From Lysobacteraceae bacterium (GTDB lineage Bacteria; Pseudomonadota; Gammaproteobacteria; DSM-19610), in assembly GCA_020201295.1 (NCBI GenBank), contig JAIVHA010000060.1, positions 1 to 8,233 on the forward strand: a DNA stretch of 8,233 bases, read 5' to 3'. Shown here in pieces: positions 1-7,497 of the stretch. The translations under genes and the position numbers were made by a program. Every line of letters begins with the position of its first letter. The stretch's first letter is position 1. The notes under the pieces were generated by a model. The model was given only the letters and a program-made list of their open reading frames with translations, was not told the origin of the DNA and did not search any database.

Positions 1-672
1 GTCCTGGCGAAAGCGCACCCGGCAGGTTTTTTCGTAGATCTCCAGGTGGATATCCGAGGCGCCCTTCTTGATGGCGTCGAGCAGAATCTTGTTGATGAAG
101 CGCACCACCGGGGTGTCATCGATATCGGACTCGCTGATATCGCCCTGCTGGTCGGCTTCCTCACCGCTCATGACCTCCAGGTTGTCCAGGTCGTCGTCCA
201 GCATGTCCGTCATGGAGGTGTCCATGGCGTCCAGCGCGCGGTCGATGGCCTTGTGCAGCTGGTCGTGCTCGACCAGCACCGCCTCGGTGGCGATGCCGGT
301 GTGGAACTTGATCTCGTCCAGGGCTTGCAGGTTGGTGGGGTCGGAGACGGCCACGAACAGGCGGTTGCCGCGCTTGAACAGGGGCAGGGCCTGGTGCTGG
401 CGGATCAGTTTCTCTTCCACCAGCTTGGTGGGTGCCGCTTCCAGGTCCATGACGCTGAGGTCGAACAGCGGGGCGCCGAACTCCTGGCAGGCGGACCAGG
501 CGATGTCGCCGGGCTTGGCCAGCTTGTGGTCGACCAGGTACTGGACAAAGGGCATGCGGCCCTTGAGGGAAGCCTGGGCCGCGCCCTGGGCGGCGTCCTC
601 GTCCAGCAGGCCATCCGCCACCAGGCGCCGGGCCAGCCCGCTGAGCTGGGTCATGGGATTTACAGTTGCCAT
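1..672 (-). CDS. pilB: Type IV pilus assembly ATPase PilB, N-terminal 224 residues (partial)
   Basis: PilB is the cytoplasmic hexameric ATPase that powers pilus extension by driving pilin insertion at the inner-membrane platform protein PilC. The reading frame opens at ATG 672 with MATVNPMTQLSGLARRLV and stays open to base 1, so the 3' end lies outside the window. Residues about 10-150 form the N-terminal GSPII_E/MshEN-type region, including the highly characteristic stretch LFKRGNRLFVAVSDPTNLQ (about 98-116) and IKFHTGIATEAVLVE. An acidic linker follows (TSMTDMLDDDLDNLEVMSGEE, about 152-172). The start of the ATPase core is visible as VVRFINKILLDAIKKGASDIH (about 189-210). Walker A and B would lie beyond the edge. 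There is no strong Shine-Dalgarno sequence; GGGGA sits about 13 bases upstream. The gene diverges from the GT2 gene. It lies on the same strand as pilA but about 6.9 kb away, whereas pilA and pilB are often direct neighbours. Confidence 0.97.
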   Translation of the reverse strand, partial: MATVNPMTQLSGLARRLVADGLLDEDAAQGAAQASLKGRMPFVQYLVDHKLAKPGDIAWSACQEFGAPLFDLSVMDLEAAPTKLVEEKLIRQHQALPLFKRGNRLFVAVSDPTNLQALDEIKFHTGIATEAVLVEHDQLHKAIDRALDAMDTSMTDMLDDDLDNLEVMSGEEADQQGDISESDIDDTPVVRFINKILLDAIKKGASDIHLEIYEKTCRVRFRQD

Positions 673-875
673 CGTATCGTCGGGGTCCCCGCGGATGAAT
701 CCATGTGTTTGGCGGCTAGGATAGCAAAAATTCCGTTTATATCCAGTAGTTACTTGAAGTTCCGAGACCGGCCCGTTCGCTGGCCCGCCGGATTTGCGCG
801 CACGGTATGCCGTTCCTGCCGCATCTCCCTGTTAGTTCGTCCACTCAGGGCAAAACTTGATGGCTCAAGGACCTC

Positions 876-887
876 CACCCATGGGTG
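876..887. repeat. Perfect 12-bp palindrome CACCCATGGGTG
   Basis: Every base of CACCCATGGGTG matches its own reverse complement. It lies 59 bases upstream of the GT2 start codon, close to a second dyad at 892-902. A dyad in a divergent promoter region could be an operator, but chance is a serious alternative for a single 12-mer. No regulator gene is present in the window. Confidence 0.45.
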
Positions 888-891
888 AATT

Positions 892-902
892 TGATACTAT
901 CA
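892..902. repeat. Perfect inverted repeat TGATA-C-TATCA
   Basis: Five-base arms flank one central base, and the element lies four bases after the CACCCATGGGTG palindrome. It overlaps a weak -10-like TACTAT (895-900). It could be part of an operator or promoter for the GT2 gene. It is short, so confidence in function is low. Confidence 0.3.
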
Positions 903-946
903 GGCCTTCGCCCGTGTAGCCGGCAAATATATAAAGACCATCAGGC

Positions 947-1732
947 ATGAAGATAAGCATCGTACTCCCGGCCAAGAATGAAGCGGAGAACCTGGAAGGT
1001 TTGCTGCCTAGGCTGTTGCAGGCCTACGGAGACCAGGAAATCATCGTGGTCAACGACGGTTCCACGGATGCCACCCTGGAGGTCTGCCAGCGCCACGGGG
1101 TACGGGTGGTCAGCCACCCCTACAGCATGGGCAACGGCGCTGCCATCAAGAGTGGTGCTCGGGCGGCCAGCGGCGAGATCCTGGTGTTCATGGACGCCGG
1201 CGGGAGGCGCCTGGCCAATTACTTCTACAATCGCCTGGCCTCGGTGATGACGGGCCACCGCATCGACGACCTTACCTCCGGCTTTCGCGCGGCCCGCGCC
1301 CGCCACTTCCGCAAGTTCCTGTACCTGCTACCGAACGGCTTCTCCTACCCCACCACCAGCACCATGGCCTTTTTCCGATCCGGGATGCCCGTGGCCTATG
1401 TGCCCATCCGGGCGGGTGTGCGGGAAGGCAAGAGCAAGATCAAGGTGCTACGCGACGGGCTGCGGTTTTTCATCATCATCATCAAGATCGGCGCGCTGTT
1501 TTCCCCCATGCGCCTGTTCCTGCCCGTAAGCGCCTTTCTGTTCACGGTGGGCCTGGCCTATTACGGCTATACCTACTTCCAGTGGGAGCGCTTCACGAAT
1601 ATGAGCGCCTTGCTGTTCAGCTCTTCACTGATGACCTTTTTACTCGGGATTGTCTCCGAGCAAATTTCTTCTCTTCATTACAAGGGGGCGGATGACGACA
1701 GGCGGCAAACGGTCAGGAGGGAGGAAGAATAG
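947..1732 (+). CDS. DPM-like family 2 glycosyltransferase with an apparent internal deletion
   Basis: GT2 enzymes of this type transfer a sugar from a nucleotide donor to polyprenyl phosphate at the inner face of the membrane. The N-terminal GT-A fold start is clear: SIVLPAKNEAENL (residues 4-16) and EIIVVNDGSTDAT (31-43). So are the later conserved blocks RIDDLTSGFRA (105-115) and LPNGFSYPTTSTMAFFRSG (128-146). Two hydrophobic segments follow at about 173-207 and 219-240, ending in GIVSEQISSLHY. Family members read FMDADGQHDP, then about 40 residues, then a block like GRRLANxFYNRLAS. Here M82-D83-A84 is joined directly to GGRRLAN, so the third position of DXD and the whole following loop are missing. 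The total of 261 residues is about 40 below the roughly 300 I expect. The frame is intact, but activity is doubtful, and this may be a decaying gene. A short ATC run (1471-1483) encodes I176-I179. An in-frame stop at 932 makes ATG 947 the natural start. G+C is high, like pilB. Confidence 0.9.
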   Translation: MKISIVLPAKNEAENLEGLLPRLLQAYGDQEIIVVNDGSTDATLEVCQRHGVRVVSHPYSMGNGAAIKSGARAASGEILVFMDAGGRRLANYFYNRLASVMTGHRIDDLTSGFRAARARHFRKFLYLLPNGFSYPTTSTMAFFRSGMPVAYVPIRAGVREGKSKIKVLRDGLRFFIIIIKIGALFSPMRLFLPVSAFLFTVGLAYYGYTYFQWERFTNMSALLFSSSLMTFLLGIVSEQISSLHYKGADDDRRQTVRREEE

Positions 1733-1782
1733 GGTCGTGAGATAGTATTGCGAACTGACTGTTGCTGCTCGGTTCCCTGTTG

Positions 1783-3027
1783 CTAGTTGTGGGTTGCGCT
1801 GCTGCCCAACCGTAATAGCAGGGCTCCCCATTCTGCAGACAGTCTTTTGTGTCCCAGATGCTTGATGTAGTAGTCCCGCGCCTCCGAAGCTAGCCTTGTG
1901 CGCAAACCTTCGTCATTGGTGAGCTGCATGATGCTATTTGCTAGGACCGTAGGATCTGCTGTGGGGATGGTAAGCATGGGGGGTGGTGGCGTATCCTCTG
2001 GGAGAGAAAAAGAGGCTTGGCTCACCATGGCTTTTCCGCTGGCCAGGTACATGTAGGCCTTGAAGGGAAGTACGCGCGCAGCTTTTCCCTTGCCGCCAAA
2101 GATTCCCAAGCAAATATCGGCTTTGCATATCTCCTCTGCAATGATATCCAGGCTTGCCCATTCGCGTGTCCAGGTGAAGCGGTCCTTGTTCAGATCGGTG
2201 GATGTCTCCTCGACAAGATGCCCCAGTTGCCCATCACCAAGCAGGTGAAAATGGAGACGTGGGTCCTGCATAAGTAGTTTAATTGCTGCGAGAATCACGT
2301 CGATGCCATGAAGAGGTATGAGTGTCCCGACGAACAGTATGGTGAGTGGCTCGTCGTGGCTTTTGCTTTTTGGAAGGCAAGCCAGGAATCGATCATCCCT
2401 GATTGCGAGTGGCAACGCTGATATTGAGTTTCCATCTATACCGAATTCATGCGTATACATGTTTTTGTTGGCCACGGTATCTGTGAGGATCAGTTCGGCA
2501 GACCGCAAAGCCCTGGATTCGAATGCCTTCAGTGTTCTTGCGAGGAAATGCGAAGGGTTTCCTTTGTTTCGGTCCCGATACATGGAATCCCATACGGAGA
2601 TGTATGCATCCGCGATGCAGCGCGGGCGCCATCGTGCCGGGATCCAGGATGACCACCACAGAAAAAATATCGCAGGGTATGGAACGTAGACGGGAGTGTG
2701 GGCGCTACCCTGTTTCCAAAGAACCTTCAGTAAGCTGAATAAATTTCCAAACATTAAAAAAGAAATCATGGATATTCGCTTGATCCACGGGGCGTTCCTC
2801 AATCGCCAAAGATGCATCGATTCGGGTAACCAAGTGCCGCACTCAAGGACGTTGGCGATGTTTTCATCTTTCAGGATGCTGATTGTCTGACTGGCGTTAG
2901 GGTAGCCTGGCCCTGCCAGATGCAGGCCGCCCAATAACAAAGCCTGGGGTTTTTTGTCACGATTATCAGCTGAATCGACAGTCTGCGGCGTACTTGGGTG
3001 TGAGCGCATGCCTGGCGGGGTTTTCAT
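1783..3027 (-). CDS. GT-B fold glycosyltransferase (GT4-like, group 1)
   Basis: A 414-residue protein that probably transfers an activated sugar to a glycan or lipid-linked acceptor in the cytoplasm. The C-terminal Rossmann domain shows LTILFVGTLIPLHGID (about 228-243), a typical start of a group 1 transferase domain, then HLLGDGQLGHLVEE (261-274). The donor-binding region follows as KAARVLPFKAYMYLASGKAMVS (315-336), which matches the usual GT4 layout of a basic residue, a short helix and the glycine before the nucleotide site. The N-terminal half holds hydrophobic stretches (about 86-104 and 118-129) that may attach to the membrane. The start overlaps the stop of the upstream methyltransferase as ATGA (3027-3024), so translation is probably coupled; an internal ATG at 3009 is the alternative. 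It is the last gene of the cluster and ends 50 bp from the convergent GT2 gene. No clear terminator is visible between them. The sugar and acceptor cannot be told from sequence. Confidence 0.9.
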   Translation of the reverse strand: MKTPPGMRSHPSTPQTVDSADNRDKKPQALLLGGLHLAGPGYPNASQTISILKDENIANVLECGTWLPESMHLWRLRNAPWIKRISMISFLMFGNLFSLLKVLWKQGSAHTPVYVPYPAIFFLWWSSWIPARWRPRCIADAYISVWDSMYRDRNKGNPSHFLARTLKAFESRALRSAELILTDTVANKNMYTHEFGIDGNSISALPLAIRDDRFLACLPKSKSHDEPLTILFVGTLIPLHGIDVILAAIKLLMQDPRLHFHLLGDGQLGHLVEETSTDLNKDRFTWTREWASLDIIAEEICKADICLGIFGGKGKAARVLPFKAYMYLASGKAMVSQASFSLPEDTPPPPMLTIPTADPTVLANSIMQLTNDEGLRTRLASEARDYYIKHLGHKRLSAEWGALLLRLGSSATHN

Positions 3028-3839
3028 GGCCGCGGCATGGAGACTATGATGATGTTCAGGGGCTGAGATACCTGTGGCTGGATTAGAATATCTTCATGGC
3101 TAAAGTCTGGGATGTATTTCCCGGTAACGGCAGGCTTCGGAGAAGCGCGTAATCGATGCAGAAGATTGAGCCCAAAAATTCTCCATGCTTCTGGTAATCC
3201 CGGAAAGGTAAAAGGTAATGTGATCCATTTGAGAAGTCGGTAGCGATCGGTCTCGATTTTCGAGATATGCGGTGGGGCGCCCATGGCCAAGATTTCACGG
3301 ATATCGAAACGATCAGTGATAAGGCGTCGGAGTGAGTCAGGGTCGTATTCCTTCAAGTGCCAGCGGTTCCATGGTTTTTGGTATGGAAAAAGGCGTGATC
3401 TTCGATCTGGCGTGATTAAAATGAAAATGCCATCCTTGGTTAAAACCCTGGCGACTTCGGCCAGGTAGTTGGATGTATCGGATACGTGCTCAATTACCTG
3501 GAAAGAGGTGACGACATCCATCGTATTACCGGGCAGTGGTAGTCTTCCGTTTCCCTCGATCGCTTCAAAATGAAGGTTTGGCCGCGAGTAATGGTCGCGT
3601 GCATAATCAATTGCATCAGTCGAGACGTCTACAGCGAATACTTCTGCTGCTACTTCTGCAAGTTTTGCGGAACCGTATCCGCTGCCGCAGCCGAAATCCA
3701 GCACCCGTTTTCCCTTGCAGAACGTTTCAGCGAAAACGTAGCTCGCGGCATGCATGATATAGATTGCGTAACCGGCCGGAGAGTCGCAGTAGTGTTCTTC
3801 TATCAGGCGCTCACCTGTGGGTTCCAATTCTATGGGCAT
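3024..3839 (-). CDS. Class I SAM-dependent methyltransferase (methyltransferase 2)
   Basis: A 271-residue methyltransferase of the Rossmann-fold type. The SAM-binding motif I is RVLDFGCGSGYGS (45-57). The acidic residue after strand 2 is D71 in VFAVDVSTDAID. Motif II/post-II is seen as VVTSFQVIEHVSD (109-121) and motif III as LTKDGIFILITPD (133-145). NRWHLKEY (158-165) is common in methyltransferases from polysaccharide and glycan clusters. It follows the membrane protein with a 10-base overlap. AGGA lies just before ATG 3839, giving it the best ribosome binding site among the coupled genes, and its stop overlaps the next start as ATGA. The position between glycan genes suggests methylation of a sugar, but a quinone-type or lipid substrate cannot be excluded from motifs alone. 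Confidence 0.92.
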   Translation of the reverse strand: MPIELEPTGERLIEEHYCDSPAGYAIYIMHAASYVFAETFCKGKRVLDFGCGSGYGSAKLAEVAAEVFAVDVSTDAIDYARDHYSRPNLHFEAIEGNGRLPLPGNTMDVVTSFQVIEHVSDTSNYLAEVARVLTKDGIFILITPDRRSRLFPYQKPWNRWHLKEYDPDSLRRLITDRFDIREILAMGAPPHISKIETDRYRLLKWITLPFTFPGLPEAWRIFGLNLLHRLRASPKPAVTGKYIPDFSHEDILIQPQVSQPLNIIIVSMPRP

Positions 3840-4624
3840 GTTCCTGTCCTGACGTTGCTGGACTTCATGATGGCAATCGATAGCAAAAAGCTTATGGCAT
3901 CAGCGATTATTGTTGCAAGTCGAGCGGCAACGATCACCGTCAATATGTACTCGCTTGGGCCGGCATTTGACAGAAGTATTGCCATGGCGCCTTCTCTCAC
4001 GCCGAGTCCGGCGGGTACGCCGGGCGCGAGATATCCGGCCAGCCAGGCGAGTGCGAAGCTGGAGGGGAGAAACCACCTGAGAAGGCTTGGTGAATAGCGT
4101 AGGACGATAGCGAACAATATAAGGGATGTGGCAAGGATGGCGGCGAATGAAACCGCTGTCTCCGTTAATGGTATGCCAACCAGTGGAATTGGTGTCGATG
4201 ACAAGGACATGCTCAGCACGCCAACCAGGAGACTGGCGATCAGCAGCAGGATGGTTTCCGCGACCACCGAGGACAGGTACATGGATGGAGGCATCCCGTT
4301 GACAAGCGCCGCCGTGGTTCTGCCAATGTGCTGGGCGATATTTCCAGGCACGTACTTCGCTAGCTGGGTAAAGCCGATGATTGCAGTTAGTTTCGCAGGT
4401 TTCCAGTTGCAACCCATGCTGTGAAGCAGGATAGACCAGGCGAATCCGGCAAGCGGGATGAGTAGAGCGCAGACTAATGCGGCGGCCAGAATAGCCAGGG
4501 CCATACCTGGCTTCAGAAGTGCATCAAGATCGTGTGTTTCGAGCGTCTGGAGCAGAAAAATCAGGAAATAGCCGATGAGTAGTAGACCGACGCCTGTTCC
4601 AAGCCATTTTTGCCATGATTTCAT
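3830..4624 (-). CDS. UPF0104 / lysylphosphatidylglycerol-synthase TM-region-like membrane protein
   Basis: A 264-residue inner-membrane protein with about six to eight hydrophobic segments, at roughly 8-27, 40-68, 115-140, 154-176, 187-202 and 226-253. Two blocks mark the family: LAKYVPGNIAQHIGR (88-102) and GYLAPGVPAGLGVREGAMAILL (197-218), the latter close to the usual PGGLGVREG signature. The family is named for the transmembrane half of MprF, but this protein has no C-terminal aminoacyl-transferase domain, so lysyl transfer is not expected. Relatives occur in polysaccharide and glycolipid clusters, where a transport or assembly role has been suspected but not settled. I chose ATG 4624, not the longer open frame from 4885. 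MKSWQKWLG begins the first membrane helix, the start overlaps the upstream stop as ATGA (4624-4621), and the longer extension is only a shadow of methyltransferase 1. Confidence 0.88.
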   Translation of the reverse strand: MKSWQKWLGTGVGLLLIGYFLIFLLQTLETHDLDALLKPGMALAILAAALVCALLIPLAGFAWSILLHSMGCNWKPAKLTAIIGFTQLAKYVPGNIAQHIGRTTAALVNGMPPSMYLSSVVAETILLLIASLLVGVLSMSLSSTPIPLVGIPLTETAVSFAAILATSLILFAIVLRYSPSLLRWFLPSSFALAWLAGYLAPGVPAGLGVREGAMAILLSNAGPSEYILTVIVAARLATIIADAISFLLSIAIMKSSNVRTGTCP

Positions 4625-5424
4625 GGCTTGCGAGCCAAAATGATGTAGCCACTTCCCAGGTTGGTCGATGAAAATCGATTCTGGAAAAAGTAGCATGTCG
4701 ACAGCAACATCTTCCCAATGGGCGTGCGCATCATTCCATAGATTCGGCTGTAGGGTTTTCGCTGAATTCCGCTCATCGCCGTCGCCTGGGCGCGATCGAT
4801 TCCTCTGGCCCTTTCCTCCAGTAGTCGGGCATATACGCGTTTCCCAAGCCATTCGCTGATGTTCGCTGCCGGAAATCCGTAGCACTCGAAATGCTCAATT
4901 GTCATCCCATGTGTATTCAGGAGGTCTTTGAAAGCGTTTTCGTCATAGCGCCGAAAATGACCGGCCCAAACGTCACCTGGACCCCATCGTTTGCTGTGGG
5001 CTGGAACCGTAATCAACAGATGACCGCCGGGTTTTACCCACCTTTTCCAGCTTTCGATTGCCGCATGATCATCCTCGATGTGCTCAAGCACATCAAAAGC
5101 GCATACAAGGTCGAAGGAGTGGTCGAAATCAGGGTGTGGAGAGCCGAGTATGTTGAGTGCTATGTCGCCACGTCTTGAGATTTCATTTGCCATGGTGCGT
5201 GCCGAGTCCGATGTTTCCAGTCCTGTGCAGTGGAAGCCGATTTCCGCAAGTTCTGCCAGGAGTGCGCCACTGCCACAGCCGACCTCGAGAATCGAAGTTC
5301 TCGGGCGATCTGTGAGCAAGGCGAGGATGCGGTCTCGCCGCATCAGGTATCGGATAGATGGAATCCAGCCGATATCAGGAAAGACTGGACCAAAGAATGG
5401 GTCGAATCGCGTCATGGGTAGCAT
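4621..5424 (-). CDS. Class I SAM-dependent methyltransferase (methyltransferase 1)
   Basis: A 267-residue methyltransferase. Motif I is TSILEVGCGSGALL (43-56), with the strand-2 acidic residue at E70 in CTGLETSD. The next blocks are FDLVCAFDVLEHIEDD (104-119) and VKPGGHLLITVPAH (130-143). AGHFRRYDENAFKDLL (154-169) is the usual segment after the core in methyltransferases of this type, often next to glycosyltransferases. A C-terminal region of about 100 residues contains GSGYIILARKP at the end. ATG 5424 gives MLPMTRF; ATG 5415 (MTRF) is equally plausible, and neither has a good Shine-Dalgarno sequence. The gene lies 67 bp after the GT-C gene and overlaps the membrane-protein start by four bases. 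It differs clearly in sequence from methyltransferase 2, so the pair probably acts on different positions or substrates rather than being a recent duplicate. Confidence 0.92.
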   Translation of the reverse strand: MLPMTRFDPFFGPVFPDIGWIPSIRYLMRRDRILALLTDRPRTSILEVGCGSGALLAELAEIGFHCTGLETSDSARTMANEISRRGDIALNILGSPHPDFDHSFDLVCAFDVLEHIEDDHAAIESWKRWVKPGGHLLITVPAHSKRWGPGDVWAGHFRRYDENAFKDLLNTHGMTIEHFECYGFPAANISEWLGKRVYARLLEERARGIDRAQATAMSGIQRKPYSRIYGMMRTPIGKMLLSTCYFFQNRFSSTNLGSGYIILARKP

Positions 5425-5491
5425 GGCTCATGCGGTGAACCCAGCTGTGGGCGGCGGGGCTGTTGGGTTTATATAGCGATAAACATCCATT

Positions 5492-7480
5492 TCAATGAGA
5501 TGGATTGGATCGCTTGGCCAGCGCCAAATCGTCGAGTATGGATGCGAGACGCATGATTTCGTGATTATGGGCTCCAAATCGATCTTGGACCATCGCTGCA
5601 TTCAGTTCATCACTTGCGTCATCAAGCCTGTTCAGAATGATCAATATGTTCACCAAATTCAAGCGATATCTAACGTTGTTCGGCAGCATGCCTGCGGCTT
5701 CGGCGGACAGATACAGGGTGCTCTCGTAGTCATTTGCATGGAAATAGAAATTACTCGACGCGGTGTAGAGTTCTGCTTTTGTGCGTCCGGTTACGGTGGG
5801 GTTCGCGAGCGCTGCCTGGATGATTTCGTGCATTGCGTTTCCGTTTATATCGCAATCACCGGATGCGATGCATTTTACCAGGTACTCGATCCAGTTCACC
5901 GTGTTGCTGGAGAAGGGCTGGTGCTGCAGTCGCTCCAGAAGGTCATCCAGTAGGTCTTGGGGTATTTCATTCTCCAGGCTCGATTCCAGTGCAAGGGATG
6001 CGAACAGTCCGCCTAGGAAGTTTTCGCTTAGCTGGCTGGACTTTCTAAAATGGTGTCTAGCGGCGGATAAATAGATTGGGCCGTTAGCGCTATCGCTGAG
6101 GCCCATGCGCATGTAGAGCTGACCGATTTCCTGGTTGGCTCGTGGTGAATCCGGATGGTTCTCCGTCTCGAACGTGATGTGGGTCACCGGGTCAGACCAG
6201 ATGTAGGACCGGGTGAATGTCACAAGTGCGAATGTGGCGATCATGAAACATGCGCCTATTTGCCGCAGTCGCGCTGAATCTTTCAGGGCCAGCGGGTAGC
6301 TTATATAGAACAGTAGGGCGAATAGCAGGCCGAATGATGGCAGGTAATTTCTGTGCTCGTGTACTAGCTCCAGGGGCAGGATCGTGGATTCAAGGCTGTG
6401 ACCCACGAGAAAGAAAATAATGCCAAACGCAAGGATTGGTGCGCGCTTGAGTGAAAAAAGCGCGGTAGCAACCAGTGCCAGCAAGCCAAGTACTGCTGCA
6501 AATGTGCTTGCCGGGCTGAACAGGTCTGACGATATTGCCATATCGTCATGGTAGATTCCCATTTTGGCGTTTACCGGCAGGAAAATCTGGGAGATATAGA
6601 ACCAGATCACCCTGGTCTGGGTCAGCAGGCGTTCCAGCAACGTGAAGTCACGTGCCTGATAGCCGCCCAGGATGCTGGCGGGTGACGCAATCAGCAGATA
6701 GGAAAGCAGCAGGATGGGAATGAGTACGATTGCGGCATGCAGTCCAATCAGAATACGCTTGTTGTTCCCGCGCACTCCCCGGAAGCGGAAAAACACGATT
6801 TCGAGAACGGTTATGAATGCCGGCAAAAGGATGCCGTTCTCCTTGCTGAGTACGGCCAGCGGTGTGGCGATGAACAGGCCAAGACAAATCCATATTGTAC
6901 CGGCTTCGCCTTTGAGTTGGTGCATGCGACCGACTGCATAGAGGATCAATCCAAGCAGGCTGAACATCGCTGCCAGCGAGTTCATGCGTTGGACAACGTA
7001 GAGTACGGATGTCAGATTGATGGGGTGAATCAGCCACACCAGGGATATGGCGGCGCTCAGGAGATAGATGTATTCGCGCGAAAGGCGGTTTTCCTGGTGG
7101 GTGCGATACGCGTTTAGCAGCAGGTATGAGAGGATGAAAACTCCCATGCCATTGATGCAGTGAATGATCAGGTTGGTGGCCTTGAACCAGTAGCTGTCGT
7201 AGCCGGTGGCATAATGATTCAGGGCGAAACTCATCATGGCGATGGGCCGCTTCAATGGCCCGGCTGTGCCCGAGGCGAAGACTTGTTTCAGTTCGTCGGT
7301 GCCCAGTGACTCCAATGCCGTGGCTTTGTTGTTGAGGATGCTGGGGTGGTCGTCGAACAGGAAGTCGCCGCTGAGGCCTGGCATGTAGAGAAGCCAGCAT
7401 ATCAGGATGATGGTGATGGGTAGTGCGATATGCTTCGCGAATTGGAAGCTTGTTGTCATCCTGTTTCTGTTGCGTTCCAT
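5492..7480 (-). CDS. TMTC-like GT-C membrane glycosyltransferase with TPR-like C-terminus; candidate pilin O-glycosyltransferase
   Basis: A 662-residue protein (from ATG 7480) with about nine or more membrane segments up to residue ~427, followed by a soluble helical half. Blocks resembling eukaryotic TMTC O-mannosyltransferases, from my knowledge of that family, are LFDDHPSILNN (41-51, early loop with paired acids typical of GT-C enzymes), KRPIAMMSFALNHYATG (77-93), FKATNLIIHCING (99-111), HPINLTSVLYVVQRMNSL (152-169), LSKENGILLP (211-220) and VHEHRNYLPS (373-382). Residues ~448-655 look like divergent TPR helices, e.g. ANQEIGQLYMRMG and RYRLNLVNILIILNRLDDA. GT-C enzymes use lipid-linked sugars on the outer face of the inner membrane. 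Its place directly behind pilA suggests the pilin as target, as with other pilin glycosyltransferases encoded beside pilA. The frame opens further upstream to 7537, but that start lies inside the pilA terminator; ATG 7459 (MTTSF) is another option, giving 655 residues. Confidence 0.85.
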   Translation of the reverse strand: MERNRNRMTTSFQFAKHIALPITIILICWLLYMPGLSGDFLFDDHPSILNNKATALESLGTDELKQVFASGTAGPLKRPIAMMSFALNHYATGYDSYWFKATNLIIHCINGMGVFILSYLLLNAYRTHQENRLSREYIYLLSAAISLVWLIHPINLTSVLYVVQRMNSLAAMFSLLGLILYAVGRMHQLKGEAGTIWICLGLFIATPLAVLSKENGILLPAFITVLEIVFFRFRGVRGNNKRILIGLHAAIVLIPILLLSYLLIASPASILGGYQARDFTLLERLLTQTRVIWFYISQIFLPVNAKMGIYHDDMAISSDLFSPASTFAAVLGLLALVATALFSLKRAPILAFGIIFFLVGHSLESTILPLELVHEHRNYLPSFGLLFALLFYISYPLALKDSARLRQIGACFMIATFALVTFTRSYIWSDPVTHITFETENHPDSPRANQEIGQLYMRMGLSDSANGPIYLSAARHHFRKSSQLSENFLGGLFASLALESSLENEIPQDLLDDLLERLQHQPFSSNTVNWIEYLVKCIASGDCDINGNAMHEIIQAALANPTVTGRTKAELYTASSNFYFHANDYESTLYLSAEAAGMLPNNVRYRLNLVNILIILNRLDDASDELNAAMVQDRFGAHNHEIMRLASILDDLALAKRSNPSH

Positions 7481-7497
7481 GCTCTTGAGGATGGCCG

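Larger units (their letters stand above)
673..946. other. Divergent intergenic region between pilB and the GT2 gene
   Basis: This 274-bp spacer must hold the promoters for both flanking genes. I see no gene in it. Reading toward pilB, an extended -10-like element (TGCTATCCT, minus strand, 726-718) lacks a convincing -35 box. Toward the GT2 gene there are two perfect dyads, listed separately, but no convincing sigma-70 promoter and no good Shine-Dalgarno sequence before ATG 947. The long plus-strand open frame crossing this spacer is only the complement of pilB running on, not a gene. Confidence 0.6.

Noticed and set aside
46..888. Long plus-strand open frame of 280 codons over pilB
   Set aside because: It is the complement of the clearly recognisable pilB frame; the translation is a low-complexity V/L/G/H/Q-rich sequence with no family features.
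1471..1484. ATC trinucleotide run in the GT2 gene as a phase-variation tract
   Set aside because: The unit is three bases, so slippage keeps the frame and only changes the number of isoleucines in a membrane segment.
1733..1782. Search for a terminator between the convergent GT2 and GT-B genes
   Set aside because: No stem with a T-tract on either strand was found in the 50-bp gap.
3570..4097. Plus-strand open frame of 175 codons
   Set aside because: It is antisense to methyltransferase 2 and the UPF0104 gene, which both have clear motifs and coupled starts.
4625..4885. N-terminal extension of the UPF0104 protein by 87 residues
   Set aside because: The extra part lies wholly in the methyltransferase 1 gene in another frame and has no membrane character; the ATGA overlap supports ATG 4624.
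5439..5469. Inverted repeat AACCCA...TGGGTT between the GT-C gene and methyltransferase 1
   Set aside because: Arms are short, the loop is long, and there is no T-tract in the direction of transcription, so it is not called a terminator.
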